This document shows, piece by piece, positions 53,124 to 61,595 of a stretch of DNA of 64,000 nt. Location: the NCBI RefSeq assembly GCF_022376295.1, contig NZ_CP060140.1, forward strand, positions 1,616,356 to 1,680,355. The letters are read 5' to 3'. This stretch comes from Nodularia sphaerocarpa UHCC 0038 (GTDB lineage: Bacteria > Cyanobacteriota > Cyanobacteriia > Cyanobacteriales > Nostocaceae). Within the stretch, counting starts at the first letter, position 1; each line of letters starts with the position of its first letter. Below the pieces are notes generated by a model, which was not told the DNA's origin, did no database searches, and saw only the letters and a list, made by a program, of their open reading frames with translations. The position numbers and the translations under genes are program-made.

Positions 53124-54499
53124 CAGGATTAGCGCATCTCAAACGCTGTTGACAGGGGAATTATAGTAGAGGAGAATAGTTTGCGAGGGATGCTGCTAAC
53201 ACAGAAACCATGTACTGATCATTCATAGCAGCTCGCCTTGACTTTTGTCGAATACTGCGACGAAAAGTTGATTCTCGGTTTAAGGCATTGAGGGCAATGC
53301 GACGTAGTAAAGCAAAGTTTTGTGGACTGTGCATGGAACGAATCCGACATTCATCTTAATGGAAAGTAACATCCAATGTCCAATGAACAGAGTTTTCAAT
53401 CCCCCAATGCTGTCGAATAGCACTAGCAATTTTGTTAGCATCACTATCAAGACTAGTAATGTAAAATTGAACTTCATGAGTGGTTTTATTCCAATGCTGA
53501 ACCTTGTGAACTACCATGACTACTGTTGTTAATCCTGCCCACTGATTTTGTTCATGAAGTGCTGGTAGTTGTGATACGGGAACAGTATAACAAGTGCGAT
53601 TCTCAATGCGGTGATGTCCTTTTTCGACTCGTTGACTAATACTGACATCAATATCTTTAAAGTCTAGAGATTGTGCTATTTCAAACCAATTTTTCACTTG
53701 TTGGTGTAGCGTCGGATGATGATCTTTCAGGCTTAAGATATAATCAGCATTCCCGGCTATAATTTGTTCGGCAATTGATTTTTGTGTACCCATTGCATCA
53801 ATAGTAATAATACAGCCAGACAAGTCCAGAGTCTCTAACAGTGCTGGAATTGCGGTGATTTCATTTGATTTACAACTAACCTTTGTTTGTCCTAAAATTA
53901 ACCTATTTTCACAAGCCCATGCGCTGACTGTATGTAAGGCTTTTAGTTTGGATTCTCGATCATATGACCCTCGATGCGTTTTACCATCTATCGCAACTAC
54001 TTCTACACCCAATTTCTCCACTAATGATTGCACCCAATTGCGAAAACATTGCTCAAATTCTTTGGGGTTTATTCTCTCAAATACTCTTCTAAATGTATCT
54101 GGGCTGGGTATTCCTTCTGGTAGTTCTAAAAATTTCTCTAACCACTCTTTTTTACTTAGTCCATATTCCTCAATATCTTCCCAGCCTTCTGCACCTGCTA
54201 TGACTGCCAACAAGGATATAGTGATAATATCGGTAAGTAAATGCAATCGAGTCCTTTCCGCTCTAGGGTCTTTGATTTCCGTAAAGTATTGAACAAAGTT
54301 ACTGGTAATCTCTTTACTGTCTACACCGGGTGTAACAGATTTTCTGGTTTTGCACTTCTTCTTAAATCCTGTTGACATTACTTAGATACAACGGCTAGAT
54401 AGGTTATATATTAACTTACCTTGAGTTGTGTAACTTGAACATCCTCCCACATATCAAATAAATCCCCTTGTCAATAGGGTTTGAGATGCGCTAACCCTG
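53124..54499 (-). mobile_element. ISAs1-family insertion sequence, copy 2 (inverted, inactive)
   Basis: 1,376 bp, the same length as copy 1, in opposite orientation, with the same end repeats. The 3'-end flank, read outward on the IS strand, is ATAAATTATG (53114-53123 reversed), identical to the 5'-end flank of copy 1. The 5'-end flank is AATGTGGGGG, inside a DUF433 gene. Confidence 0.93.
53161..54378 (-). pseudogene. ISAs1 transposase with a nonsense mutation
   Basis: The frame has the same length as the intact copy at 24865-26082 and differs at few positions. At 53356-53358 the catalytic-region codon GAA (Glu of TFHEDECR) is TAA, so translation ends after 340 residues. The remaining 197 bp still match, so the lesion is one base change. 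The active-site Glu region and the C-terminus are lost, and this copy cannot move by itself. Confidence 0.93.
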
Positions 54500-54549
54500 C
54501 CCCCACATTGACCCGGAATTTGCGTGATACGAGTCAATAATTCACTCAT
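54500..54549 (-). pseudogene. DUF433 antitoxin-like gene, first 17 codons only
   Basis: ATG 54549 opens MSELLTRITQIPGQCGG and then enters the IS end. This is the start of DUF433 proteins, which usually continue RPCIRGxR; the next bases before the IS (GGGGG) fit that. DUF433 genes are commonly paired with DUF5615 PIN-like toxins. The rest of the gene and any partner are not in this window. Between here and 54797 lie GCGATCGC-containing repeats and GCGATACCTACGGCGGGC, nothing else. Confidence 0.7.
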
Positions 54550-54797
54550 TGAATTAATCGTTTATTGGGCTATAAAATTATATTTTACCATGATTTCGAT
54601 ATTATAAATTGCCCATATACGCTTTTTTGGACATTTTCAATATTTACTATGTGCGATGGGCAAAGCCCCGCCTCCGGCGATCGCATATCATGAAAGTACC
54701 AAGCTAAGAAAGTGCGATACCTACGGCGGGCAAAGCTATAGCAATATATAATTGAGATAGGTTTTTTAGTTTTTTATAATTTCAAAAAGATTGCTTT

Positions 54798-55037
54798 ATG
54801 CCAAACTCATGCCATATTTCTCTCTTAGCTAATGGACAAAATCAAGTCCTAACTATTCCACATGAATTTGCTTTACCGAATACAGAAGTTTTGTTACGCA
54901 AAGAAGGAAACCGATTAATTATTGAACCGATTCGCCCCGGTTCTCTCCTTTCCTTACTGACCACACTAGAGGACATTACAGATGATTTTCCCAGTGTGGA
55001 TGAAGAACTACTACCCCTTGACGACATTACGCTTTAG
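54798..55037 (+). CDS. vapB: VapB-type antitoxin (AbrB/SpoVT fold)
   Basis: 79 residues. The N-terminal half (CHISLLANGQNQVLTIPHEF, then VLLRKEGNRLIIEPI) is a swapped-hairpin AbrB DNA-binding domain. The acidic C-terminal half (DITDDFPSVDEELLPLDDITL) would wrap the toxin. It ends 8 nt before the VapC gene, as in a coupled toxin-antitoxin operon, and probably represses its own promoter with the toxin. Confidence 0.88.
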   Translation: MPNSCHISLLANGQNQVLTIPHEFALPNTEVLLRKEGNRLIIEPIRPGSLLSLLTTLEDITDDFPSVDEELLPLDDITL

Positions 55038-55045
55038 TCCTACCA

Positions 55046-55450
55046 ATGAGCTATCAATACCTACTTGATACCAACATCCTCTCAGATTTAGTGAGGCATC
55101 CTCAAGGTCTGGTGTTCCAGCGTATCGCTACCGTCGGGGAAGACAGCGTTTGTACCAGTATTATCGTAGCGTGTGAATTGAGGTTTGGCGCAGCTAAAAA
55201 TGGTTCTTCCCGTCTTGTGCAACAGGTAGAACGCATCCTTGAAGTTTTCCCAGTTTTATCTTTGGAGTCCCCTATAGATAAGCATTATGGCGCAATTCGT
55301 ACCCACCTAGAGCAATCGGGAACTCCAATCGGTCCCAATGATTTGCTGATTGCTGCCCACGCCCTCGCGCTTAACCTAACCCTTGTAACAGCAAATACTC
55401 GTGAATTTGAGCGTGTACCTGCCTTGATTTTAGATAACTGGTTAGTATAG
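55046..55450 (+). CDS. vapC: VapC-type PIN-domain RNase toxin
   Basis: 134 residues. PIN-domain acidic residues are in place: Asp8 in YLLDTNILSDL, Glu44 in VACELRFGA and Asp99 in IGPNDLLIAAHA. The fourth position reads TANTREFERV, common in this VapC branch. These coordinate Mg2+ for cleavage of tRNA or other RNA. It is paired with the VapB just upstream, and both are intact. Confidence 0.92.
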   Translation: MSYQYLLDTNILSDLVRHPQGLVFQRIATVGEDSVCTSIIVACELRFGAAKNGSSRLVQQVERILEVFPVLSLESPIDKHYGAIRTHLEQSGTPIGPNDLLIAAHALALNLTLVTANTREFERVPALILDNWLV

Positions 55451-55542
55451 TGCTTGCGCCAGATTAACCAATTCTTTACGTCTTGGCGGTTCGTTTTTTC
55501 ATTCTTCTGTAAGCCAAAATTCCATAAATCAATGAAAAAAAA

Positions 55543-56424
55543 TTGCAACCTTTAACACAGGGATTTCAACTGCAATACACACATCCTCACGGAAAACTTT
55601 ATCAAGGTAATTCCCTAGATTGGCTGACATCACTTGAATCTGAAACCGTTGATTTAGTTTTTGCTGACCCACCTTATAACATTAAAAAAGCTGAGTGGGA
55701 CAACTTTGAGAACCAAGAGAAATATATCGAGTGGTCAATTCAATGGATTAGCCAAGCTTCACGTATTCTTAAGCCCACTGGCTCACTTTATATTTGTGGT
55801 TTTTCGGAAATATTAGCTGATTTAAAACATCCAGCATCAAAATATTTTAAAAGTTGCCGGTGGTTAATTTGGCACTATAAAAACAAAGCTAACTTAGGGA
55901 ATGATTGGGGACGTTCCCATGAAAGTATCATTCATTTTCGTAAATCTGATTTTGTTAAACTCAACATTGACGATGTGCGAATCCCTTATGGCGCACACAC
56001 ATTAAAATATCCCTCTCACCCCCAAGCCCAAACCAGCGCCTACGGAAAAGGAACAAAGCAGAAACATCATAACTGGACACCTAACCCAAAAGGTGCAAAG
56101 CCTAAAGATGTCATAGAAATTCCTACTACTTGTAATGGAATGGATGAGAAAACACCCCACCCAACTCAAAAACCAGAAGAATTAATCAGAAAATTTGTAT
56201 TAGCATCTTCTCAAGAAGGAGATTTGATTATTGATCCATTTTCAGGTTCAGGAACAACTGTTGTAGTTGCAGAACAACTTAATCGTTACTGGATGGGATG
56301 TGATCTAAATCTTGAGTATAACTATTGGGCTACTAAACGAATAGAAAATGTCCGTCGCCTGACCAAAGAAGAATGGATAGCCTTTGACCGTAAAAATGCC
56401 GAAAGAAGAGTATCTATCAGATGA
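55543..56424 (+). CDS. Site-specific DNA methyltransferase, beta class (amino-methylating)
   Basis: 293 residues if started at TTG 55543. The motif order is catalytic DPPY (42-45), a target-recognition region in the middle (~100-200), then the SAM motif DPFSGSGTT (~231-239). This is the beta class of N6-adenine or N4-cytosine methyltransferases. No restriction endonuclease is adjacent, so it is an orphan or solitary enzyme; several such enzymes are conserved in Nostocales. The only nearby ATG (55532) is separated from this frame by an A8 run and is one base out of frame; A9 would give an in-frame start. The next in-frame Met is after residue 190. The recognition site cannot be read. Confidence 0.88.
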   Translation: MQPLTQGFQLQYTHPHGKLYQGNSLDWLTSLESETVDLVFADPPYNIKKAEWDNFENQEKYIEWSIQWISQASRILKPTGSLYICGFSEILADLKHPASKYFKSCRWLIWHYKNKANLGNDWGRSHESIIHFRKSDFVKLNIDDVRIPYGAHTLKYPSHPQAQTSAYGKGTKQKHHNWTPNPKGAKPKDVIEIPTTCNGMDEKTPHPTQKPEELIRKFVLASSQEGDLIIDPFSGSGTTVVVAEQLNRYWMGCDLNLEYNYWATKRIENVRRLTKEEWIAFDRKNAERRVSIR

Positions 56425-56473
56425 AGATAGAAGGTTTGCTAAATTAGCATGCATTATAAAAAGGGAGATCGCA

Positions 56474-57319
56474 TTACAAAATTTCTCGCAAATCTTGCAC
56501 TGTGTTAGCAGTTTTAATTGCCTGTTGAAATGATTTTAATCGCTCCAAATCATTCACTTGAGAGATTATCGGCATCAACTCTAAACCTTTGTTGCCAAAC
56601 TTCATTTCTAGTAACATCTCAATACTCAAAAATAGCTCTTCCCTTCGTCCTTGTTCTACTCCACGCTGCTCAATTTCTTTATACCAAGGCGATTCGCGTA
56701 ATACAGCCATATCCCACCTCATGATTTCCTGAACTAAGGCGCTATCTAATACAAAAGTAGCAAAAAATGCTAAAACCGTCTCTAGTTGATTAAATTGTTC
56801 ATCAGCCCGGAGTATTTGTAGCGCTTCTCGAATTGTAGACTCATTTTCACCACCTTTGAGAATTGGCACAAATGGAAGCAAAGATGGTAGGGGTTGTTCA
56901 AAAGCAATATTTACATCAACTTCCCACAAATTAATCACGCGATAATCTTGAATTGCCCGCAAACCAGCAATATTTGATTCATAAGTTGTAGATATTTCTG
57001 CATTCGTAGTTTTGAGAATATTGATCAATACAGGATACGTCAGCAATTTATATTTTTCTTCTGCAAGTGCTGCATAAGCACGCATTCTCCGAGGCATATC
57101 CAATGTGGGACGCAGTTGTAATTCATTGAGAACAAGAAAATTTCCATACTGGGGACTTTTAGCACGAATTAAAACATCACTTTCTCGACTTATCCACTGA
57201 AATTCTGAGTTGACTATTTCCTGTGCTGTAATATCGGGAATTTGCGTTACCCATTTTACCCAGTTATCAGGTGCGAGGCTAATCAAACGTTTTGTGCTGA
57301 CATCTGCGGATTTTGTCAT
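56474..57319 (-). CDS. Rpn/DUF4351-type putative nuclease
   Basis: 281 residues. SRESDVLIRA...FLVLNELQLR is the PD-(D/E)XK core of the Rpn/transposase-31-like family (Asp, then ExQ). The helical C-terminus IEQRGVEQGRREELFLSIEMLLEMKFG matches the DUF4351 tail often found in cyanobacteria. Related proteins are thought to promote recombination through DNA cleavage; the activity here is not shown. A GGACTTTAGTCC / GGGCTTAAGCCC repeat lies upstream at 57360-57405. Cyanobacterial genomes carry many such copies. Confidence 0.8.
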   Translation of the reverse strand: MTKSADVSTKRLISLAPDNWVKWVTQIPDITAQEIVNSEFQWISRESDVLIRAKSPQYGNFLVLNELQLRPTLDMPRRMRAYAALAEEKYKLLTYPVLINILKTTNAEISTTYESNIAGLRAIQDYRVINLWEVDVNIAFEQPLPSLLPFVPILKGGENESTIREALQILRADEQFNQLETVLAFFATFVLDSALVQEIMRWDMAVLRESPWYKEIEQRGVEQGRREELFLSIEMLLEMKFGNKGLELMPIISQVNDLERLKSFQQAIKTANTVQDLREIL

Positions 57320-57504
57320 GGTGTTGTAAGTAAGTCGGCGTAAATAATTAACGGTTCGTAGTCAGGACTTTAGTCCTGAATTAAGGGCTTAAGCCCTTAC
57401 TACGAGCTAAATCACCAGAATTTTCCTGAGATGTTTCTACAAGTATTAGATAGAAATATTGAAAATTGTGTTGGGAGAGTCGCAGCGCGACCCTAATTCC
57501 CCAA

Positions 57505-58125
57505 TTAATTACCTAATTCTTGATACCGTTGTTGCAGATCAGCAATTGTGAACACCGCCTGAAAGTTCAACCCCACGGACTGGTAAAACTCCGCGCCACC
57601 TTGTAGTCGGTCTACAAGTGTAATTACGGTATCAACTATATAACCAGCTTCCCGAAGACGCTCAACGGCTTTCATGGCTGATTTCCCCGTAGTCACCACA
57701 TCTTCCAAAACGATGACTTTTGCACCTTCTGGCAAATTTGGCCCTTCAATATAAGCCCTTGTTCCATGACCTTTGGCTTCTTTACGAATAATCAGCGCTG
57801 GTATGGGACGATTTTCATAAGCAGAAACCACACTCACGGCTGATACAATAGGATCAGCACCCAATGTTAAACCTGCTACAGCTTGAGTATCTGTAGGTAA
57901 GAGGGATAAGAGAATGCGACCAATGGCTAAAGCCCCTTGGGGATGAAGAGTTACCTGCTTACCATTGATGTAGTAAGAACTGCTTTGTCCCGAAGAAAGG
58001 ACAAAATCACCCTCTTGATAAGCGAGTTGGCAAAATAAATCAAGTAGCTTGTGGCGCAGGGTAGTCAAGTCAGTAGTAGCTGCCCAAATATCAGATTGAG
58101 TCAAGGTTTCAGTAGTATAAGTCAT
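57505..58125 (-). CDS. pyrE: Orotate phosphoribosyltransferase
   Basis: 206 residues. Catalyses orotate + PRPP to OMP in pyrimidine synthesis. The PRPP-binding motif VIVLEDVVTTGKSAMKAV and the catalytic-loop segment IRKEAKGHGTRAYIEGP are clear; FVLSSGQSSSYYINGKQVTLHP binds orotate. Length matches the family with a short N-terminal extension. Monocistronic and cytosolic. Confidence 0.95.
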   Translation of the reverse strand: MTYTTETLTQSDIWAATTDLTTLRHKLLDLFCQLAYQEGDFVLSSGQSSSYYINGKQVTLHPQGALAIGRILLSLLPTDTQAVAGLTLGADPIVSAVSVVSAYENRPIPALIIRKEAKGHGTRAYIEGPNLPEGAKVIVLEDVVTTGKSAMKAVERLREAGYIVDTVITLVDRLQGGAEFYQSVGLNFQAVFTIADLQQRYQELGN

Positions 58126-58225
58126 TACAAAACAGGCAAAGTTGTGTTACACCAAAGATTGAACTGATGACAGTTCTGAAATTAAGCATAAGTTACGATC
58201 GCCCAAAAGTTGAGGAGTAAAAAAT

Positions 58226-58660
58226 ATGGGTATAAAATTTAAAACCTTTGGTGGTTTATTAGCATTGCTAGTTTCTGGTGTGGCTTTTCCGAATGTTGTA
58301 GTTGCTCAAACAGAAACACCTAATTATGAAACCACAAATGATGCATTTGAGAGAGCTTTTTTTCGACACGATCGCAACTTCTACGAGAATAGCACCCCCA
58401 AGCGTCAGATAGACTCCTTTCTGGGTTCTGGTTCGGGTTTTCGGAATTCTTTCCCAGAAAACGAAATCGCCCGCGATGCTGAGTTAGTTAATACTCTCTA
58501 TCGTGATGTCCTCCAACAGCAGGTAGGCAATGATCCCTATCTTCGCACTCCAGATTTACCCAATCCTTATGACACATCTTTGCTGATGTCTCCTCGCTAT
58601 AATTCTCAGAAGCTGAGAGCTGGGACTGAGTTCCGATTTGAACCTATGACAAGACAGTAA
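58226..58660 (+). CDS. Secreted protein of unknown function
   Basis: 144 residues. The N-terminus FGGLLALLVSGVAFPNVVVAQ is a clear Sec signal peptide with an AxA-like cleavage site near residue 27. The mature part is polar (NDAFERAFFRHDRNFYEN, SFLGSGSGFRNSFPENEIAR, then RTPDLPNPYDTSLL). A GAGG lies ahead of the ATG. It resembles conserved cyanobacterial periplasmic proteins that I cannot name. The GACGCGATT/AATCGCGTC palindrome at 58681-58698 may end its transcript. Confidence 0.75.
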   Translation: MGIKFKTFGGLLALLVSGVAFPNVVVAQTETPNYETTNDAFERAFFRHDRNFYENSTPKRQIDSFLGSGSGFRNSFPENEIARDAELVNTLYRDVLQQQVGNDPYLRTPDLPNPYDTSLLMSPRYNSQKLRAGTEFRFEPMTRQ

Positions 58661-58724
58661 AATCAGAAATTACTGATAGAGACGCGATTAATCGCGTCTT
58701 CGTCTTGACTCAGAACTGAGAAAA

Positions 58725-58797
58725 TCCAGGGTGCAGGAGTTGAACCTGCCTTGGGCAAATTATGAGTTTGCTGCCTCAACCGCTCGGCCAACCCTGG
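58725..58797 (-). tRNA. tRNA-Ile (CAT anticodon, lysidine type)
   Basis: The minus strand folds as a full cloverleaf: acceptor CCAGGGT/ACCCTGG plus discriminator A, D arm TGGCCGAGCGGTTGAGGCA, anticodon stem GCAAA/TTTGC with loop CTCATAA (anticodon CAT at 58762-58764), T arm GCAGG/CCTGC. The long D arm and the AACTCATAATT loop resemble the plastid trnI-CAU rather than elongator or initiator tRNA-Met. The C34 would be changed to lysidine by TilS to read AUA. No CCA is encoded. Confidence 0.85.
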
Positions 58798-59372
58798 TCT
58801 AATTTTTATTGTAGCGTAATTTGACCGTTTGTTTGACACTCTCAGCGTCTAAAGAAGCTGAGATTCTTTAATCAATGAGCCAACTTACAATTGCTGGATT
58901 ACTCCAACAAAAACAGAGGTCGATTCTCCTAAAGCGTTAATTCCGGTATGCCCTACCGTACTTGATTTTTGCATTTCATTTTTCACAAAATTTAACTTTC
59001 CTAAACTGTAATACCGTTAGGTATGACTACGCACTCAACAAATAAGTTAAGTTTTTACGTCGTTTAGTTATACTTAAATTCTAGAATGTTTTAAATCATA
59101 TCACATCTACTGTTACCAGTCAATGAATTAGGCGAATAAATTCGCCCGTGTCGCTTATATCTCAGGTCTAAAGACACTGAGCTTTACGCTTACCGGGTAA
59201 TTTTGTAAACTCAACAATAGTTTATCCGATATTCATACTACATATTTTCGCGGAAATAGTGCAGACTAGTATTGATTAAGTTCCTTTAAGGATTTCGGTA
59301 CACAGCTTCAAGACTTTGAATCTTCAATAGGCTTAGAATAGACCAGGATTTTTCCGCAATAGCTTGTCAGCG
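58798..59372. other. Intergenic gap, nothing recognised
   Basis: About 575 bp between the tRNA and the 59373 gene. No open frame with a ribosome-binding site, no clear terminator and no known RNA motif was found. It must contain the promoter of the downstream gene. Confidence 0.5.
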
Positions 59373-60074
59373 ATGAAAATAAATTCCACTGTACTTTTAA
59401 CATTAACGTTGTTAATCCTCATGCTGGGCGCAGGTTCGGTGAGTGCGTTTTTAGGTTTTGAGATGGGGAGTGCCGCCCTCAAAGGTGTGACAACACCAGA
59501 TGGCCGCCCTAGCACTAAGTTTCCTAGCAGTAAAACCAATAGCTCTCAACAGTTAGGTGTGGCACTATTGAAAGAAGATGAGATCCTGAAAATTGTCAAG
59601 GCTCGAATTGAGGGTAAGACTAAGGCTGCTAAATCAGAGAAGTTAGAGGAAAATGACGAGGAAACTCGAATCAGTAGGCAGAAGCCCAAGGAAAAACCCC
59701 CAGCAGTGGTTGCAGAAAAACTTCAACCAGGTTTTCCAGTGACTGCACAAAGTGAGGGTGTAACTTTTGCTGTGCAGTCTGTGCGCTACTCTGGCGGGGA
59801 TTTGCTCATGAGAGTGAATATGCAGAATAAAGGTACTGATTCTGTGCGCTTCTTGTATAGTTTTTTGGATGTTAGTGACGAAAAAGGACGAACTCTCAGT
59901 GCTAGCACAGAGGGTTTACCCGCAGAATTACCTCCCAATAGCCCAGAGGTTTCAGGTACGGTGATTATTCCTACAGCTTTACTCGATGATGTGAATCAGA
60001 TATCTCTGTCTCTCACAGACTATCCGGCTCAAAAGTTGAAGCTAGAGGTGTTAAATGTTCCTGTAGAACGGTAG
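59373..60074 (+). CDS. Membrane-anchored protein of unknown function
   Basis: 233 residues from ATG 59373; a TTG 9 nt upstream is also possible. One N-terminal hydrophobic helix (VLLTLTLLILMLGAGSVSAFLGF) serves as anchor or signal. A Lys/Glu-rich spacer (~75-115, KAAKSEKLEENDEETRISRQ) follows. The C-terminal ~115 residues look like a beta-sandwich (VTFAVQSVRYSGGDLLMRVN, FLYSFLDVSDEKGRTL). I recognise no family. It precedes the CNNM/CorC gene by about 95 bp. Confidence 0.7.
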   Translation: MKINSTVLLTLTLLILMLGAGSVSAFLGFEMGSAALKGVTTPDGRPSTKFPSSKTNSSQQLGVALLKEDEILKIVKARIEGKTKAAKSEKLEENDEETRISRQKPKEKPPAVVAEKLQPGFPVTAQSEGVTFAVQSVRYSGGDLLMRVNMQNKGTDSVRFLYSFLDVSDEKGRTLSASTEGLPAELPPNSPEVSGTVIIPTALLDDVNQISLSLTDYPAQKLKLEVLNVPVER

Positions 60075-60167
60075 AGGCGGTGATCTGGGGAGTGGCTACC
60101 TGATAACCAATACCCAATACCCAATACCAGATACTTAATCCCAGATACTTAATCCCAAAATGGGGGC

Positions 60168-61541
60168 GTGATTTTTACACGAGCTTTGGCGGTGAGTGGT
60201 TTTTATAGTTTAATTTGGACGGATGTGGGGCTGAGATTGTTATCAGTGCTATTGCTGATTGCGATCAATGCTTTTTTTGTAACGGCAGAGTTTTCAATGG
60301 TGACAGTCAGGCGATCGCGTATCCATCAGCTGGTTCAGGCTGGTGATATTCCGGCGATCGCTGTTCAAGGACTACAACGTAGTATTGAAAGATTATTATC
60401 GACAACTCAGTTAGGTATTACCCTTTCTAGTTTGGCGCTGGGATGGATTGGTGAAAGTTCCATTGTCGTACTGGTGAAGTCATGGGTAACATCCTGGCCT
60501 TTACCCTTAGAGAGGAGTAATGTAATCGCTCATTCCCTATCAATTCCCATCGCCTTTTTTTTAATAGCCTATCTACAAATTGTTTTAGGTGAACTCTGTC
60601 CTAAATCATTAGCTCTTTTGTACTCTGAGGATCTGGCGCGATTTTTGGGGCCTTCAGTCAAAGCCATCGTCCGTTTTTTTAACCCCTTCATCTGGATTCT
60701 CAACCAATCAACCCGATTTTTGTTGCGGCTGTTTGGCATCGAATACACTGGACAAAGTTGGCGATCGCCTGTGACACCAGAGGAATTGCAGCTCATCATC
60801 TCCACAGAACGCGAATCAACTGGTTTAGAGCTTTCCGAACGAGAATTGTTGAATAATGTCTTTGAGTTCGGCGATGTCATAGCCCAAGAAGTGATGACTC
60901 CCCGGACTAACATTGCAGCCTTGTCAACAGATGCTACTTTCCAGACTTTACTTCAGGAAATGATCTCTACAGGTCACTCCCGCTATCCCATCATAGGAGA
61001 GTCTTTAGATGACATTCGCGGCATAGTTTATTTTAAAGATTTGGCAGAACCCTTAGCAGTGGGGAAATTAACGCCAGAAGCAAATATCCAACCTTGGATG
61101 CGTCACGCCCGGTTTGTACCAGAACAAACACCCTTGAGTGAACTATTACCTATGATGCAGCAAGAGAAGCCCGCGATGGTGATAGTAGTCAATGAATTTG
61201 GCGGTACTGTGGGCTTAGTGACCATCCAAGATGTCATTGCCGAAATTATTGGTAAAGCTGGCGAACCTGACAACTTTGACGACTTGCTGGTAGAAATGTT
61301 AGACAACCAAACATTTTTGGTGCAAGCCCAAATCAACCTCGAAGACCTCAACGAAGTTTTACATATCAACTTACCCCTCACAAAGGAATACCAGACCTTG
61401 GGGGGTTTTGTACTGTATCAACTCCAGAAAATCCCCGTTAAAGATGAAGTATTCTACTATGACAATCTGGAATTTACCGTTGTGTCAGCCGTCGGACCAC
61501 GCCTGCATCAAATTCAAGTCCGACGCTTAGAAGCAAGTTAG
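60168..61541 (+). CDS. CNNM/HlyC/CorC family membrane transporter
   Basis: 457 residues from a GTG start. The DUF21 transmembrane domain occupies ~1-205 (TAEFSMVTVRRSRIHQLV, LGITLSSLALGWIGE, LGELCPKSLAL). Paired CBS domains follow (~220-350; EVMTPRTNIAAL, GIVYFKDL, MVIVVNEFGGTVGLVTIQDV). The CorC_HlyC domain (~370-455) ends the protein. The family includes Mg2+ and Co2+ efflux proteins. The stop codon abuts a heptamer array shared with queC. Confidence 0.93.
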   Translation: MIFTRALAVSGFYSLIWTDVGLRLLSVLLLIAINAFFVTAEFSMVTVRRSRIHQLVQAGDIPAIAVQGLQRSIERLLSTTQLGITLSSLALGWIGESSIVVLVKSWVTSWPLPLERSNVIAHSLSIPIAFFLIAYLQIVLGELCPKSLALLYSEDLARFLGPSVKAIVRFFNPFIWILNQSTRFLLRLFGIEYTGQSWRSPVTPEELQLIISTERESTGLELSERELLNNVFEFGDVIAQEVMTPRTNIAALSTDATFQTLLQEMISTGHSRYPIIGESLDDIRGIVYFKDLAEPLAVGKLTPEANIQPWMRHARFVPEQTPLSELLPMMQQEKPAMVIVVNEFGGTVGLVTIQDVIAEIIGKAGEPDNFDDLLVEMLDNQTFLVQAQINLEDLNEVLHINLPLTKEYQTLGGFVLYQLQKIPVKDEVFYYDNLEFTVVSAVGPRLHQIQVRRLEAS

Positions 61542-61595
61542 TCATTGGTCATTGGTCATTGGTCATTGGTCATTGGTCATTGGTCATTGGTCATT
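61541..61595. repeat. Tandem heptamer array (TCATTGG) between convergent stops
   Basis: Seven TCATTGG units fill the space between the CNNM stop and queC. The queC stop codon and its last residues (NDQ) are encoded inside the array. Confidence 0.9.

Noticed and set aside
58725..58797. Elongator tRNA-Met
   Set aside because: The anticodon is CAT, but the D arm and anticodon arm fit the lysidine-type tRNA-Ile.
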